Assembly: GCA_041689935.1 (NCBI GenBank)
Contig: JBDNFI010000001.1
Span: 1 to 64,000 of the forward strand
Source of the DNA: CAXBDP01 sp041689935
GTDB taxonomy: Bacteria; Bacteroidota; Bacteroidia; Cytophagales; Cyclobacteriaceae
Direction: 5' to 3'
Length of the DNA: 64,000 nucleotides
In this document: positions 9,782 through 18,837 of the stretch, in pieces
How positions within the stretch are numbered: position 1 is the stretch's first letter
How the letters are laid out: every line of letters begins with the position of its first letter
Position numbers and translations under genes: made by a program
The notes under the pieces: model-generated
Told to the model about the DNA's origin: nothing
What the model saw: the letters and a program-made list of their open reading frames with translations, nothing else
Database searches by the model: none

Positions 9782-11263
9782 TCACCAAGTAAATGAATAG
9801 AAGGATTTACGGCCATCAGGATAAAGACCAATTAGCACAACTTCTTGCCCAATCATGAATTCCTCTACCGCGTCTTGGAAATCTTCTGTCGTATTTATCC
9901 TTTTATCTCCAATAAAGGTAATAATGAATCCTTCTTGCAAGCCCGCATCTAGCCATTTGCCTTCTTCTACTTCTATGATCTTAACTCCTCCCGCCAATTC
10001 CAACTCTTCAAGAATCTCAGAAGGGATTTTTTCTACGGCAATGCCCTCAATTCTAGCTTCTTCTGGGATCACCCTCGGTACAGCGGCGGAGTTGCCCTCT
10101 GCACTTTTTAAGGTTGCTTGTAAATCTATCTCTGCCCCATTTCTATACACTTTCACAGTAAGCACCTTCCCGGGTCTATGGCGCGCAACAGTTTCTTGTA
10201 ATTCCGAAATTGAATTGATTTTTTTCCCATCAATACCAATAATGATATCGTCTTTTAATATTCCCGCATCATAGGCGGAGCTATTGAGATTTACCTGATC
10301 TATCAATACTCCTTGGCTGATCGGCAAATTTCTTTCTCTTGAAAGTTGAGAGTTCAAGTCGATAATAATCACTCCTAGTATGGCTCTTTGCACTTTGCCA
10401 AACTCTTTCAAATCTTCGATTACCTTTTTGACTAATGACACAGGCACAGCGAAGGAGTATCCGCTAAATGAACCTGTTCTAGTGGCTATCGCCGTATTAA
10501 TTCCGATGAGCTCCCCTCCCAAATTAACCAATGCTCCACCACTATTTCCCGGATTTACGACCGCATCGGTTTGAATAAAAGACTCCACCGCAAGTGAGTT
10601 ATCTCTTAAAATATCAATGGATCTTGCTTTGGCACTTACAATGCCTGCCGTAACTGTAGAGTTAAGGTCGAAGGGATTTCCAACAGCAATCACCCATTCA
10701 CCTATATTCACAATATCTGAATCGCCATACTTGACAAATGCCAGGTTATTTTCCTTTATTTTTATCAGTGCAAGGTCAGTTTGAGGATCCGTTCCGATCA
10801 GTTCTGCCTGATAGGTTTGGTTATCACTCAAGGTTACCTCAATTCGCTCAGCCATATTTATCACATGGTGATTCGTCACGATATAGCCATCTGGTGTAAG
10901 AATCACCCCCGAGCCAGATGATGAAAAGGGCATGTCTTTGCGTCTACCGCTTCTTGAAGATTCGTCAGGATCTGAAAAAAATTGATTAAATAATGAGCCT
11001 CTATTTCGGCCAGAAGAAGAGGACTTAATATAAACCACTCCCTCTTTTACAGTATTTGCCGCATTAATAAAATTGAGGCCATCCGGCACGTTATATTTAA
11101 GATTTTTGCTGTCACTGAAATTTGTAAAGCTTACATTCTGCTTTTCCTCGATGGTTTGATTATTGGAATTTAATTCCATAATCATAGGCAAGGTTAGCAA
11201 AACAACTATAGTACTCACTACTGCACCTACTACCACTCCCCCAAAAAATTGTCTGCTATTCAT
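9782..11263 (-). CDS. Periplasmic serine protease, DegP/HtrA (Do) family
   Basis: The 493-residue protein has an N-terminal hydrophobic segment (about residues 8-30) acting as signal anchor. A trypsin-like domain follows with the catalytic triad in TNHHVI (His), TDLALIKI (Asp) and GNSGGALV (Ser). Two PDZ domains make up the C-terminal 200 residues, the first starting near LGVIIIDLNSQLS. The family degrades and refolds damaged envelope proteins. Its promoter lies in the 328-bp gap shared with the divergent Nramp gene. Confidence 0.93.
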   Translation of the reverse strand: MNSRQFFGGVVVGAVVSTIVVLLTLPMIMELNSNNQTIEEKQNVSFTNFSDSKNLKYNVPDGLNFINAANTVKEGVVYIKSSSSGRNRGSLFNQFFSDPDESSRSGRRKDMPFSSSGSGVILTPDGYIVTNHHVINMAERIEVTLSDNQTYQAELIGTDPQTDLALIKIKENNLAFVKYGDSDIVNIGEWVIAVGNPFDLNSTVTAGIVSAKARSIDILRDNSLAVESFIQTDAVVNPGNSGGALVNLGGELIGINTAIATRTGSFSGYSFAVPVSLVKKVIEDLKEFGKVQRAILGVIIIDLNSQLSRERNLPISQGVLIDQVNLNSSAYDAGILKDDIIIGIDGKKINSISELQETVARHRPGKVLTVKVYRNGAEIDLQATLKSAEGNSAAVPRVIPEEARIEGIAVEKIPSEILEELELAGGVKIIEVEEGKWLDAGLQEGFIITFIGDKRINTTEDFQDAVEEFMIGQEVVLIGLYPDGRKSFYSFTW

Positions 11264-11591
11264 TCTACGCTATTTTAATGTTGAATTCCCTTAAGTTAAT
11301 CTCTTAACGCCAAAGGTGAAAGAGTAGTTTTTTTGTAGGCGAAAAAAGCGGGAAAAATAACGCTCTTTTTCGGTGTTTTCCTCATCCTTGTTTTAGCCTG
11401 CCCATTTCTTCACGTTTTATATTTCACCCGTTGGAAACGTATTTTTAGCATACCAATCCGTATGTCGCTTCAATAGTTTCCATTTTGGGTATCAGTTGAA
11501 TAAAACTCTCGTCATCGCCACGTTCTTCCTCATAAAAAATCCAGAAAATAAGCGTTAAAAATTTGTACCTTTTGTCTTCAAAATAAACGGA
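11264..11591. other. Divergent promoter region, htrA and Nramp genes
   Basis: This 328-bp non-coding gap lies between the two start codons. No RNA gene or repeat is evident. TACCTTTTG, 14 bp before the Nramp ATG, is only loosely promoter-like. Confidence 0.4.
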
Positions 11592-12848
11592 ATGAACCAA
11601 AGGTTTAGCAATATTTTAAAAACATTCGGCCCGGGTATTTTATTCGCTTCTACCTGTATTGGTGTTTCGCATTTGGTGCAATCTACCAGAGCAGGTGCAG
11701 ACTACGGGTTTAGCTTATTGATATTCATTTTATTGGCCAATATTTTTAAGTACCCCTTTTTCGAGTTTGGTTCTCGCTATGCATCGGCCACTGGCAAGAG
11801 CATATTAGAGGGATACAAAGCGCAAGGCAAATGGGTGTTGGCTATGTACTTTTTATTGAGCTTTGGATGTATGTTTTCTGTGTCTGCTGCTGTCAATTTC
11901 GTGACGGCAGGCATGCTAGGCAATCTACTTAATTTGCCTTTAGACCCGAAATGGATTTCGCTTATCGTATACTTCGTTTGTATGGGCATTTTGCTTTTGG
12001 GCCAGTTTAAGGTTTTGGATGGCTTATTAAAAGTTATTGCCACTGTGTTACTTATCACCACACTAGTGGCCTTTTTTAGTGCCATATTTAACCCTCCCGC
12101 AGCAATTTCGGACATGCCAAAAGTCGATTTGACAAGCAAAACAAGCCTGATGTTTATTATTGCCCTAATGGGATGGATGCCCACTGCGGTAGACTTATCT
12201 ACCTGGACCAGCATCTGGACCATCGAGAGAATCAAGCAAACGGGCTATTATCCAAAGCTCAAAGAAACCTTGATGGATTTTAATTTTGGCTATGCAGTGT
12301 CTACTATTCTGGCTGTTTGCTTTATGTCCTTAGGTGCCTTGTTAATTTATGGTAGAGATATTTCCCTATCCGCCAATTCCACCACATTTGCCAACCAAAT
12401 AATCAATATGTACACCAATGCTATAGGCCCATGGGTGTATTGGATTATAGCCGTAGCAGCCTTTACCACGATGTTCAGCACTGCTATCACAGTGATGGAT
12501 GGGTATAGCAGGGCGATGGGAGAAACCATCCGCCTATTGTTCGATAGGCGGGAGGAAGAAAAGCTCAAAAAGCAATTATACGTTAGTTTTCTCATTATTT
12601 TATCTGTCGGGTCGTTGGCAATTATTTACTTCCTATCTGGTAGTATGCCCAAATTGGTAGATTTAGCCACCACGCTCTCCTTCCTTATTGCACCTATTAT
12701 TGCTATTATCACTTTAAAAGCCATAAAGTCAAAAGAGGTTCGCCCAGAATTTAGACCAAAAAAGTGGTTAATCTGGCTGGCCAATGCGGGAATCGTTTTC
12801 CTAAGTGTGTTCACTGTCATTTACTTATATATTTTCTTTATCGATTAG
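11592..12848 (+). CDS. Nramp-family membrane transporter lacking the canonical metal motifs
   Basis: The 418-residue protein has about 11 hydrophobic segments and begins with FGPGILFASTCIGVSHLVQ, the Nramp TM1 layout. Where classical Mn/Fe transporters (MntH) have DPGN, this protein has GVSH. The TM6 MPH motif reads MPT (in LMGWMPTAVDLS). Both changes remove known metal ligands, so divalent-metal transport should not be assumed and another ion is possible. The fold assignment is strong and the substrate unknown. Two copies of the GCGGGAGG octamer lie in the gene (12093 as complement, 12548). Confidence 0.85.
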   Translation: MNQRFSNILKTFGPGILFASTCIGVSHLVQSTRAGADYGFSLLIFILLANIFKYPFFEFGSRYASATGKSILEGYKAQGKWVLAMYFLLSFGCMFSVSAAVNFVTAGMLGNLLNLPLDPKWISLIVYFVCMGILLLGQFKVLDGLLKVIATVLLITTLVAFFSAIFNPPAAISDMPKVDLTSKTSLMFIIALMGWMPTAVDLSTWTSIWTIERIKQTGYYPKLKETLMDFNFGYAVSTILAVCFMSLGALLIYGRDISLSANSTTFANQIINMYTNAIGPWVYWIIAVAAFTTMFSTAITVMDGYSRAMGETIRLLFDRREEEKLKKQLYVSFLIILSVGSLAIIYFLSGSMPKLVDLATTLSFLIAPIIAIITLKAIKSKEVRPEFRPKKWLIWLANAGIVFLSVFTVIYLYIFFID

Positions 12849-12869
12849 AAAAAAATCTTTCATACAGTT

Positions 12870-12900
12870 TTGGTTTTATTTATAAAGCCTCGTAATATTG
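12870..12900 (+). promoter_or_regulatory. Promoter of tRNA-Asn
   Basis: TTG at 12870-12872, a 20-bp spacer and TAATATTG at 12893-12900 match the TTG / TAnnTTTG form with one mismatch. The tRNA starts 18 bp later. Confidence 0.55.
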
Positions 12901-12918
12901 CAGTCCCAAAGGGAACAT

Positions 12919-12992
12919 TCCTCCTTAGCTCAGCTGGTTAGAGCATCTGACTGTTAATCAGAGGGTCCTTGGTTCGAGCCCAAGAGGAGGAG
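12919..12992 (+). tRNA. tRNA-Asn (GTT)
   Basis: A 74-nt cloverleaf: acceptor TCCTCCT pairs perfectly with AGGAGGA. The anticodon stem is TCTGA/TCAGA with loop CTGTTAA, giving anticodon GTT. The T loop is TTCGAGC. The discriminator is G, as expected for tRNA-Asn. CCA is not encoded. Confidence 0.97.
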
Positions 12993-12998
12993 CGTTAG

Positions 12999-13041
12999 AA
13001 AAGCCGTAGTATATTGAAATTCAATATATTACGGCTTTTTT
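12999..13041 (+). terminator. Terminator after tRNA-Asn
   Basis: AAAGCCGTAGTATATTGAA pairs with TTCAATATATTACGGCTTT, apart from one mismatch, and is followed by a T run. Confidence 0.9.
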
Positions 13042-13115
13042 CATGTTTTCCCGACGTTTTCCCGACAACTCATTTTTTAGCGGTCATCTAGGTAGGATTT
13101 AGACATATTAGGTTT

Positions 13116-13340
13116 CCTAGCTCAGTTTCTACAAAGTGTACTTCCCCAGTGCGATTTTGCAACCCGTGCTTTTTTCCTAGCGCGCTTTTTCAAAGCGTGT
13201 TCTTCTATCTTAGGATTTGCAATCTTTTCCTAGCGCGCTTTTTCAAAGCGTGCTCTTCTATTTTAGGATTTGCAATCCTTTCCTAGCGCGCTTTTTCAAA
13301 GCGTGCTCTTGTGTCTTAGGATTTGCAATCCTTTCTTTGG
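13116..13340. repeat. 53-bp REP-like repeat array
   Basis: Three near-identical 53-bp units start at 13176, 13229 and 13282, preceded by a degenerate unit at 13116. Each unit contains two palindromes: AGCGCGCTTT-TTC-AAAGCGTGCT and GGATT-TGC-AATCC. This organisation is like bacterial REP/BIME elements mobilised by Y1 (RAYT) transposases. No transposase gene is in the window. There are no unique spacers, so it is not a CRISPR array. Confidence 0.85.
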
Positions 13341-14041
13341 TAGATCCTTCTGCTTGATTGCATATTTGAGTTAGGCGAAGAAAAAAAATCGGCACACTTT
13401 TAAAAAATCCATCAGAGGGATATAATCATTTTCTGCTATTTCGACCATCGCAACTTTTTAGCTGTACATGTCTTCTGCTTTGCGTTGGTGGTACGTATCT
13501 ATAAATTGTTGGCGACTTCTTCTCATAGCATATTTTGGGTTTTACCTTAGTAAAGAAGTTTGTTAAATGTTCTTTCTTGTCAGCGTTGGGCGTTCTGCTT
13601 ATATCCAAAGCCCTGACATAAGATGTATTGTGTAATCTTATAAATTTTTTGTTTACGTGGAGTCCTCGTGGAGGGTACTTTGTGACAGGTGGAGAAAATC
13701 TTTATGAAAGCTGGATGCTTAGTCAATGATGCGGCTGTTCCATTTAAAAACCCTAATATTATCCGTCTTAGAGGAAACGACTAGCCAATTAATCACCACC
13801 AAATTCACTTTAAGCTTAGAAGGATTATTTAATTCCTCTTCAAAAATTTCCTTGATTTTATTATCCACAGATGCTACTCCACTATACCATCGATAAAATT
13901 GATTGGCTGTAAGCAAAATTACCGGTTCCTATGGTTTCATATTCACCAGACCTTTTAAAAAATATTCATCTTTTGAGGAATAATAAAGATTAATTTCGCG
14001 TTCCTAAATTTCGAATCCAAAAAATACAAAACCCTGCAAAA
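13341..14041. other. Gene-poor stretch with decayed coding debris
   Basis: About 700 bp carry no intact recognisable gene. On the minus strand, 13426-13608 and 13719-13916 are open for 60 and 65 codons, and their peptide-like composition (for example ILLTANQFYRWYSGVAS) suggests remnants of one or more decayed genes. I recognise neither. Together with the tRNA-Asn gene and repeats to the left, this looks like an old insertion scar. The katG promoter must lie at its right end. Confidence 0.5.
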
Positions 14042-16312
14042 ATGAAAAAAATGAAGTTATTAGGTGCGTTAGTGCTAATTTCATCCACCATGATAGTAGC
14101 CTGCCAAGATCAATCCAGCCAAGAAGCCGAGCTGGACGCGTATTCGGGAGCCACGGCAAAGAGCAATGTAAATATGAGAGCGACCAGCAATAGCGATTGG
14201 TGGCCAAATCAGCTAAATCTTAGTCTTCTTCGTCAAAATTCTTCCATGTCGAACCCACTCGGGCAAGAGTTCAATTATAATGAAGAGTTCAATAGCCTCG
14301 ATTACGAAGCCCTCAAAAAAGATATTGAAGCTGTGATGACTGAGTCACAAGATTGGTGGCCTGCCGATTTTGGTCATTACGGTGGTTTATTTATCAGAAT
14401 GGCTTGGCATAGTGCAGGCACTTATCGTTCTGGCGATGGCCGAGGAGGTTCTCGCTCAGGTCAGCAGCGCTTTGCTCCACTAAATAGCTGGCCCGACAAT
14501 GCCAATTTAGATAAGGCAAGAAGACTTCTATGGCCAATTAAGCAGAAGTATGGCAATAAAATCTCATGGGCTGATTTGATGGTGCTCACAGGAAATGTAG
14601 CCCTAGAATCTATGGGATTTGAAACCTACGGATTTGCGGGAGGAAGAGAAGATGTTTGGGAACCCGAATTGGACGTGTATTGGGGAGCCGAAGGAAAATG
14701 GCTTGATGATGCCGAACGATATTCAGGTGATCGCGAATTAGAGAATCCTCTTGCAGCGGTGCAGATGGGTTTAATTTACGTAAATCCAGAAGGGCCAAAT
14801 GGAAACCCAGACCCCCAACTTGCCGCAAATGACATACGTGACACCTTTGGCCGAATGGGTATGAATGATGAAGAAACAGTTGCGCTGATTGCGGGAGGAC
14901 ATACATTAGGAAAAACTCACGGAGCAGGTGATGCGTCTAATGTAGGCGTGGAACCTGAAGCTGCCGATATTGCAGAGCAAGGCCTTGGATGGAAAAGCAC
15001 CTATAAATCAGGAAAAGGAGCAGATGCGATAACCTCTGGATTGGAAGTGACTTGGACTTCCACCCCGGCTAAATGGAGCCACGATTACCTTACCTTCCTT
15101 TTCAAGTACGAATGGAAGCTAGACAAAAGCCCAGCTGGTGCGCATCAGTGGATAGCCATAGATGCCGAAAAAATTATTCCTGATGCATTTGACCCAGACA
15201 AAAAGCATCCTCCTTATATGTTGACGACGGACTTATCGTTGAAAGTAGATCCGGAATATGAAAAAATCTCTCGTCGATTTCTCGAAGATCCTGCCTCATT
15301 CAATGAAGCTTTTGCAAGAGCTTGGTTCAAATTAACCCATCGGGATATGGGCCCAAAAACTACTTATTTAGGCCCGGAAGCTCCTATAGAAGACTTAATC
15401 TGGCAAGATCCTATTCCAGCGGTAAATCATACATTGATTAATGCGCAAGATATCAATAGCCTGAAATCAAGCATTTTAACTGCTGGTTTATCCATTAGTG
15501 AGTTGGTCACTACTGCTTGGGCTTCGGCTTCGACATATAGAGAATCCGACAGAAGAGGTGGTGCAAATGGTGCAAGGATTCGATTAGCTCCTCAAAAAGA
15601 TTGGGCAGTAAATAACCCTGCTCAATTGCAAAAAGTATTGACGGCCTTGGAGAAAATCCAAAATGATTTTAACGCAAAGTCAACCAACGAAAAAGTATCA
15701 ATGGCAGATATGATTGTGCTAGCGGGTAACGCTGGTGTAGAAAATGCCGCCAAGAACGCTGGCTATACGGTGAGTATCCCTTTCAACCCTGGGCGTATGG
15801 ATGCTACTCAGGAACAGACAGATATTGAATCTATTGGTCTTCTTGAGCCTATGGCAGACGGGTTCAGAAATTATTTGAAAACGCAATACACCATATCCAC
15901 CGAGGAATTACTGGTAGACAAAGCACAATTGCTAACCTTGACCGTCCCAGAAATGACTGTTCTTGTTGGCGGGATGCGCTCATTGAACGCTAACTTTGAT
16001 GGATCAAAACATGGCATTTTCAGTACACAAAGTGACCAGCTTACAAATGATTTCTTTGTGAATCTATTGGACATGAGCACAGAATGGAAAGCAATATCGG
16101 ATACGAAAGAGGAGTTTGAAGGGAGTGATAGATCTACCGGAAATGTGAAGTACACAGCCACTCGCGCTGACTTGATATTTGGTTCAAACTCAGAATTGAG
16201 AGCTATAGCGGAAGTGTACGCCCAAGAGGATGCGAAGGAAAGATTTGTGAGAGATTTTGCCGTAGCATGGAATAAGGTAATGAATCTTGACCGATTTGAC
16301 TTGATTTACTAA
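14042..16312 (+). CDS. katG: Catalase-peroxidase KatG with a lipoprotein signal
   Basis: The 756-residue bifunctional haem catalase-peroxidase has distal Arg119, Trp122 and His123 in IRMAWHSAGTYR. The Tyr of the Trp-Tyr-Met adduct is in LIYVNPEGPNG and the proximal His in AGGHTLGKTHGA. The C-terminal non-haem domain is complete (ELVTTAWASASTYR). Unusually, it starts with MKKMKLLGALVLISS and a lipobox IVAC (Cys21), then about 30 linker residues. The enzyme is therefore predicted to be exported and lipid-anchored rather than cytoplasmic. It probably removes external H2O2. No oxyR/perR neighbour is present. Confidence 0.93.
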   Translation: MKKMKLLGALVLISSTMIVACQDQSSQEAELDAYSGATAKSNVNMRATSNSDWWPNQLNLSLLRQNSSMSNPLGQEFNYNEEFNSLDYEALKKDIEAVMTESQDWWPADFGHYGGLFIRMAWHSAGTYRSGDGRGGSRSGQQRFAPLNSWPDNANLDKARRLLWPIKQKYGNKISWADLMVLTGNVALESMGFETYGFAGGREDVWEPELDVYWGAEGKWLDDAERYSGDRELENPLAAVQMGLIYVNPEGPNGNPDPQLAANDIRDTFGRMGMNDEETVALIAGGHTLGKTHGAGDASNVGVEPEAADIAEQGLGWKSTYKSGKGADAITSGLEVTWTSTPAKWSHDYLTFLFKYEWKLDKSPAGAHQWIAIDAEKIIPDAFDPDKKHPPYMLTTDLSLKVDPEYEKISRRFLEDPASFNEAFARAWFKLTHRDMGPKTTYLGPEAPIEDLIWQDPIPAVNHTLINAQDINSLKSSILTAGLSISELVTTAWASASTYRESDRRGGANGARIRLAPQKDWAVNNPAQLQKVLTALEKIQNDFNAKSTNEKVSMADMIVLAGNAGVENAAKNAGYTVSIPFNPGRMDATQEQTDIESIGLLEPMADGFRNYLKTQYTISTEELLVDKAQLLTLTVPEMTVLVGGMRSLNANFDGSKHGIFSTQSDQLTNDFFVNLLDMSTEWKAISDTKEEFEGSDRSTGNVKYTATRADLIFGSNSELRAIAEVYAQEDAKERFVRDFAVAWNKVMNLDRFDLIY

Positions 16313-16353
16313 ACCCTCATGCGCACAAATGATCCATTTTAGTATACATTAAT

Positions 16354-16385
16354 GAAAGCCAGTCAAATACGACTGGCTTTTTCAT
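16354..16385 (+). terminator. Terminator after katG
   Basis: AAAGCCAGTC and GACTGGCTTT form a stem around AAATAC, followed by a T run. It lies 42 bp after the katG stop. Confidence 0.9.
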
Positions 16386-16523
16386 TTCACAATCATTCGG
16401 CCTATTGATGAAATCAAATTGCAATATGTAACTCAACAGTAGCCCACGCAAAATATTCAATTAGAATTTCATCGCACCTATTTCTTCATTGAAGGAAATG
16501 AGAACTAACCCTTACCTTCACTG

Positions 16524-17405
16524 ATGAAATTTAACTTCAAAAAATTGAAAATACTTCATAAGCTTCTTTTTCTATCAGCCTTAGCCGTTTTATCTTTTTC
16601 ATGCTCTTTCAAGGGAGTTCATCGGCACAAGGATATTATCTATATGGAAAAGGGCTTTTTGAACACCTTACCAGAAAAGCAGCTCAATATCTTTTCGCCC
16701 AAGCAAGCGGATGGTCAAAATGATGTGCTCATCTTCATTCATGGTGGAAGTTGGAATTCAGGCAATAAGGATATTTACGATTTCTTAGGGAATCGCTTTG
16801 CGAAAAAAGGAATTGTCACCGTGATTATTGATTATCCTTTGAGTCCAGAATATCAAGTACACGATATGGCTAAAGCCTCATCCCAAGCGGTGAAATGGGT
16901 GCATGAAAATATACAGGATTATGGTGGCAATCCTGATAAGATATTCGTTTCTGGACATTCGGCGGGAGGTCATTTGGCAAGCCTTATTTCCGTTCGAGAT
17001 GTCTATTTCGATAGCTTGAACGTCGAAAACCCAATCAAAGGAACCGTTTTGATAGATGCAGCAGGCCTTGATATGTATTGGTTTTTGAATGAAATGAACT
17101 ATCCATCAGGAAACATTTACCTCGAAGCATTTACCGAAAATCCGGCAGTTTGGAAGGACACCTCGCCTTATTACTACTTAAATGAAAACACTACACCCAT
17201 GATTATCCTGATGGGAGGAAAAACACTCCCTGGCATAGAATTAACAACCTCCCGCTTTTTGGAGGAATATAAAAAGTATGAACCTGAGCCAAATTTCCAC
17301 CTTCAAAAAGGAAAAAAACATACACCCATGATTGTGCAATTCATTTATACACCCAATAGAGCTTACAAATGGATTCTGGATTTTATGGAGGAGACAAATG
17401 AATAA
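16524..17405 (+). CDS. Alpha/beta-hydrolase (BD-FAE-type esterase) lipoprotein
   Basis: The 293-residue protein has a lipoprotein signal (lipobox SFSC, near residue 27). The catalytic core carries the oxyanion motif FIHGGSWNSG and the nucleophile elbow SGHSAGGHLAS (GxSxG). A late His lies near KGKKHTPM, giving a plausible Ser-Asp-His triad. The HGGSW form is shared by carboxylesterases and kynurenine-formamidase-like enzymes. The substrate is unknown. It is an exported esterase, transcribed in the same direction as katG but separated by katG's terminator. Confidence 0.85.
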   Translation: MKFNFKKLKILHKLLFLSALAVLSFSCSFKGVHRHKDIIYMEKGFLNTLPEKQLNIFSPKQADGQNDVLIFIHGGSWNSGNKDIYDFLGNRFAKKGIVTVIIDYPLSPEYQVHDMAKASSQAVKWVHENIQDYGGNPDKIFVSGHSAGGHLASLISVRDVYFDSLNVENPIKGTVLIDAAGLDMYWFLNEMNYPSGNIYLEAFTENPAVWKDTSPYYYLNENTTPMIILMGGKTLPGIELTTSRFLEEYKKYEPEPNFHLQKGKKHTPMIVQFIYTPNRAYKWILDFMEETNE

Positions 17406-17542
17406 ATTTACTTTCCAACTCTTCGCATTTCTCAAACCGCAAACTAAAATTTTGTTGGTGGAAAATTCATTATTATGAAATTAATAACGGTATTGAGTGA
17501 ATAATATCCCTGCATTACATAATTTTGCAAAAAATTTAACTT

Positions 17543-17980
17543 ATGATATCAGCAACAATACATACTGCCAAAGGAGCCATGAAGGTTAATTTTTATGAGG
17601 AAGACGCTCCAGGTACGGTAGCCAACTTTGTGAAATTAGCTAAAAATGGTTTTTACGATGGATTGAAATTCCACCGAGTTCTTCCAAATTTCGTGATTCA
17701 AGGCGGCTGTCCAAATGGAACTGGCGCGGGAGGCCCAGGGTATTCTATCGCTTGCGAACTTGATGGGGATAATCAATACCATGACCGCGGAGTATTAAGC
17801 ATGGCGCATGCAGGAAAAGACACTGGCGGTTCACAATTTTTCATTTGCCATAGCCGTGAGAATACGCAACACCTCGACAGAAAACATACTTGTTTTGGAA
17901 AAGTGGTAGAGGGCGTGGACATCGTAGACCAAATACAACAAGGCGATTTGATCGAAAAAATCGAGATTCACGAGGAATAA
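17543..17980 (+). CDS. ppiB: Peptidyl-prolyl cis-trans isomerase B (cyclophilin)
   Basis: The 145-residue single-domain cyclophilin has the catalytic Arg in FHRVLPNFVIQGG and the signatures GGSQFFICHS and HLDRKHTCFGKVVEG. It has no signal peptide, so it is cytoplasmic and catalyses Xaa-Pro isomerisation during folding. It is short, as in compact bacterial PpiB proteins. TAATTTTG at 17520-17527, just before the ATG, is a candidate -7 element. Confidence 0.93.
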   Translation: MISATIHTAKGAMKVNFYEEDAPGTVANFVKLAKNGFYDGLKFHRVLPNFVIQGGCPNGTGAGGPGYSIACELDGDNQYHDRGVLSMAHAGKDTGGSQFFICHSRENTQHLDRKHTCFGKVVEGVDIVDQIQQGDLIEKIEIHEE

Positions 17981-18202
17981 ATAGCGGGTAAATTCCATCC
18001 AATTTGAATGCCTTTGACCAAAAATCTTTGTTGTACTTACTTATACGCTATTTAAGCGAAAAAACTGATAATCAAACAATTAGTTAATTACTGAACTAAT
18101 TTGCCTGAAATAAAAGGAACAAAAACGATTGAAAAAATAAATAGTAACAATTCGAACCAATCGACTATTTATTAGTTGTAAGTTTGTAACAAATTAAAAA
18201 AC

Positions 18203-18754
18203 ATGAAAAAGATCAATTTGAAGTTAATGGCAATCGCCATCGTATTTACTGGCTCTACAATAATGAGCTGCGCTAGTGAAAATAGTGCTGAGGACGAATC
18301 AGAAACAATGGAAATGGAAGAAGTAATGGAAATACCTGTTGAGAGCAACACGGTAGTTGACATTGCTATTGGTTCTCCAGATCATACCACGCTTGTAGCA
18401 GCAGTTACTGCAGCTGGCTTAGTAGACGTATTATCAGGTGATGGCCCATTCACAGTTTTTGCTCCAACAAACGCAGCATTTGCTAGCTTGCCAGCAGGAA
18501 CTTTAGATAATTTGTTATTACCAGAGAACAAAGAAACTCTTGCAGGTATCTTGACTTACCACGTAGTAGCTGGCAATGTGATGGCTGCTGATCTTTCTGA
18601 TGGTCAAATGGTAACTACAGTAAACGGACAGCAATTAACAGTGACTATTGTTGATGGCAATGTAATGATCAACGGTGCTAAAGTAACCGCTGCCGATTTA
18701 GTTGGCACCAACGGTGTAGTACACGTAATTGATGGCGTAGTACTTCCAAAATAA
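18203..18754 (+). CDS. Fasciclin (FAS1) domain lipoprotein
   Basis: The 183-residue lipoprotein has lipobox IMSC (Cys23), an acidic linker of about 25 residues (EDESETMEMEEVMEI), and one FAS1 domain. The domain shows both conserved FAS1 boxes: FTVFAPTNAAFASLP (H1) and TNGVVHVIDGVVLPK (H2), with YHVVAGNV between them. FAS1 domains mediate adhesion or matrix contacts, and the function here is unknown. The gene is monocistronic. Confidence 0.92.
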   Translation: MKKINLKLMAIAIVFTGSTIMSCASENSAEDESETMEMEEVMEIPVESNTVVDIAIGSPDHTTLVAAVTAAGLVDVLSGDGPFTVFAPTNAAFASLPAGTLDNLLLPENKETLAGILTYHVVAGNVMAADLSDGQMVTTVNGQQLTVTIVDGNVMINGAKVTAADLVGTNGVVHVIDGVVLPK

Positions 18755-18776
18755 GGATTAAGAATTTACTCTAATA

Positions 18777-18807
18777 AAAAAACCTGCTTCCAGCAGGTTT
18801 TTTTTAT
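18777..18807. terminator. Bidirectional terminator between fasciclin gene and pruA
   Basis: AAACCTGC and GCAGGTTT form a stem around TTCCA, with A and T runs on both sides. It serves both converging genes. Confidence 0.9.
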
Positions 18808-18837
18808 TTGTAAGCGTTTGTGATTTTAACCTTGAGT

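Noticed and set aside
13176..13334. CRISPR array at the 53-bp repeats
   Set aside because: The whole 53-bp unit repeats with no variable spacers. The two internal palindromes fit REP elements better.
13426..13916. Two minus-strand frames of 60 and 65 codons as genes
   Set aside because: Both are short, truncated and unrecognised, in a region of decay. Treated as debris, not annotated as functional genes.
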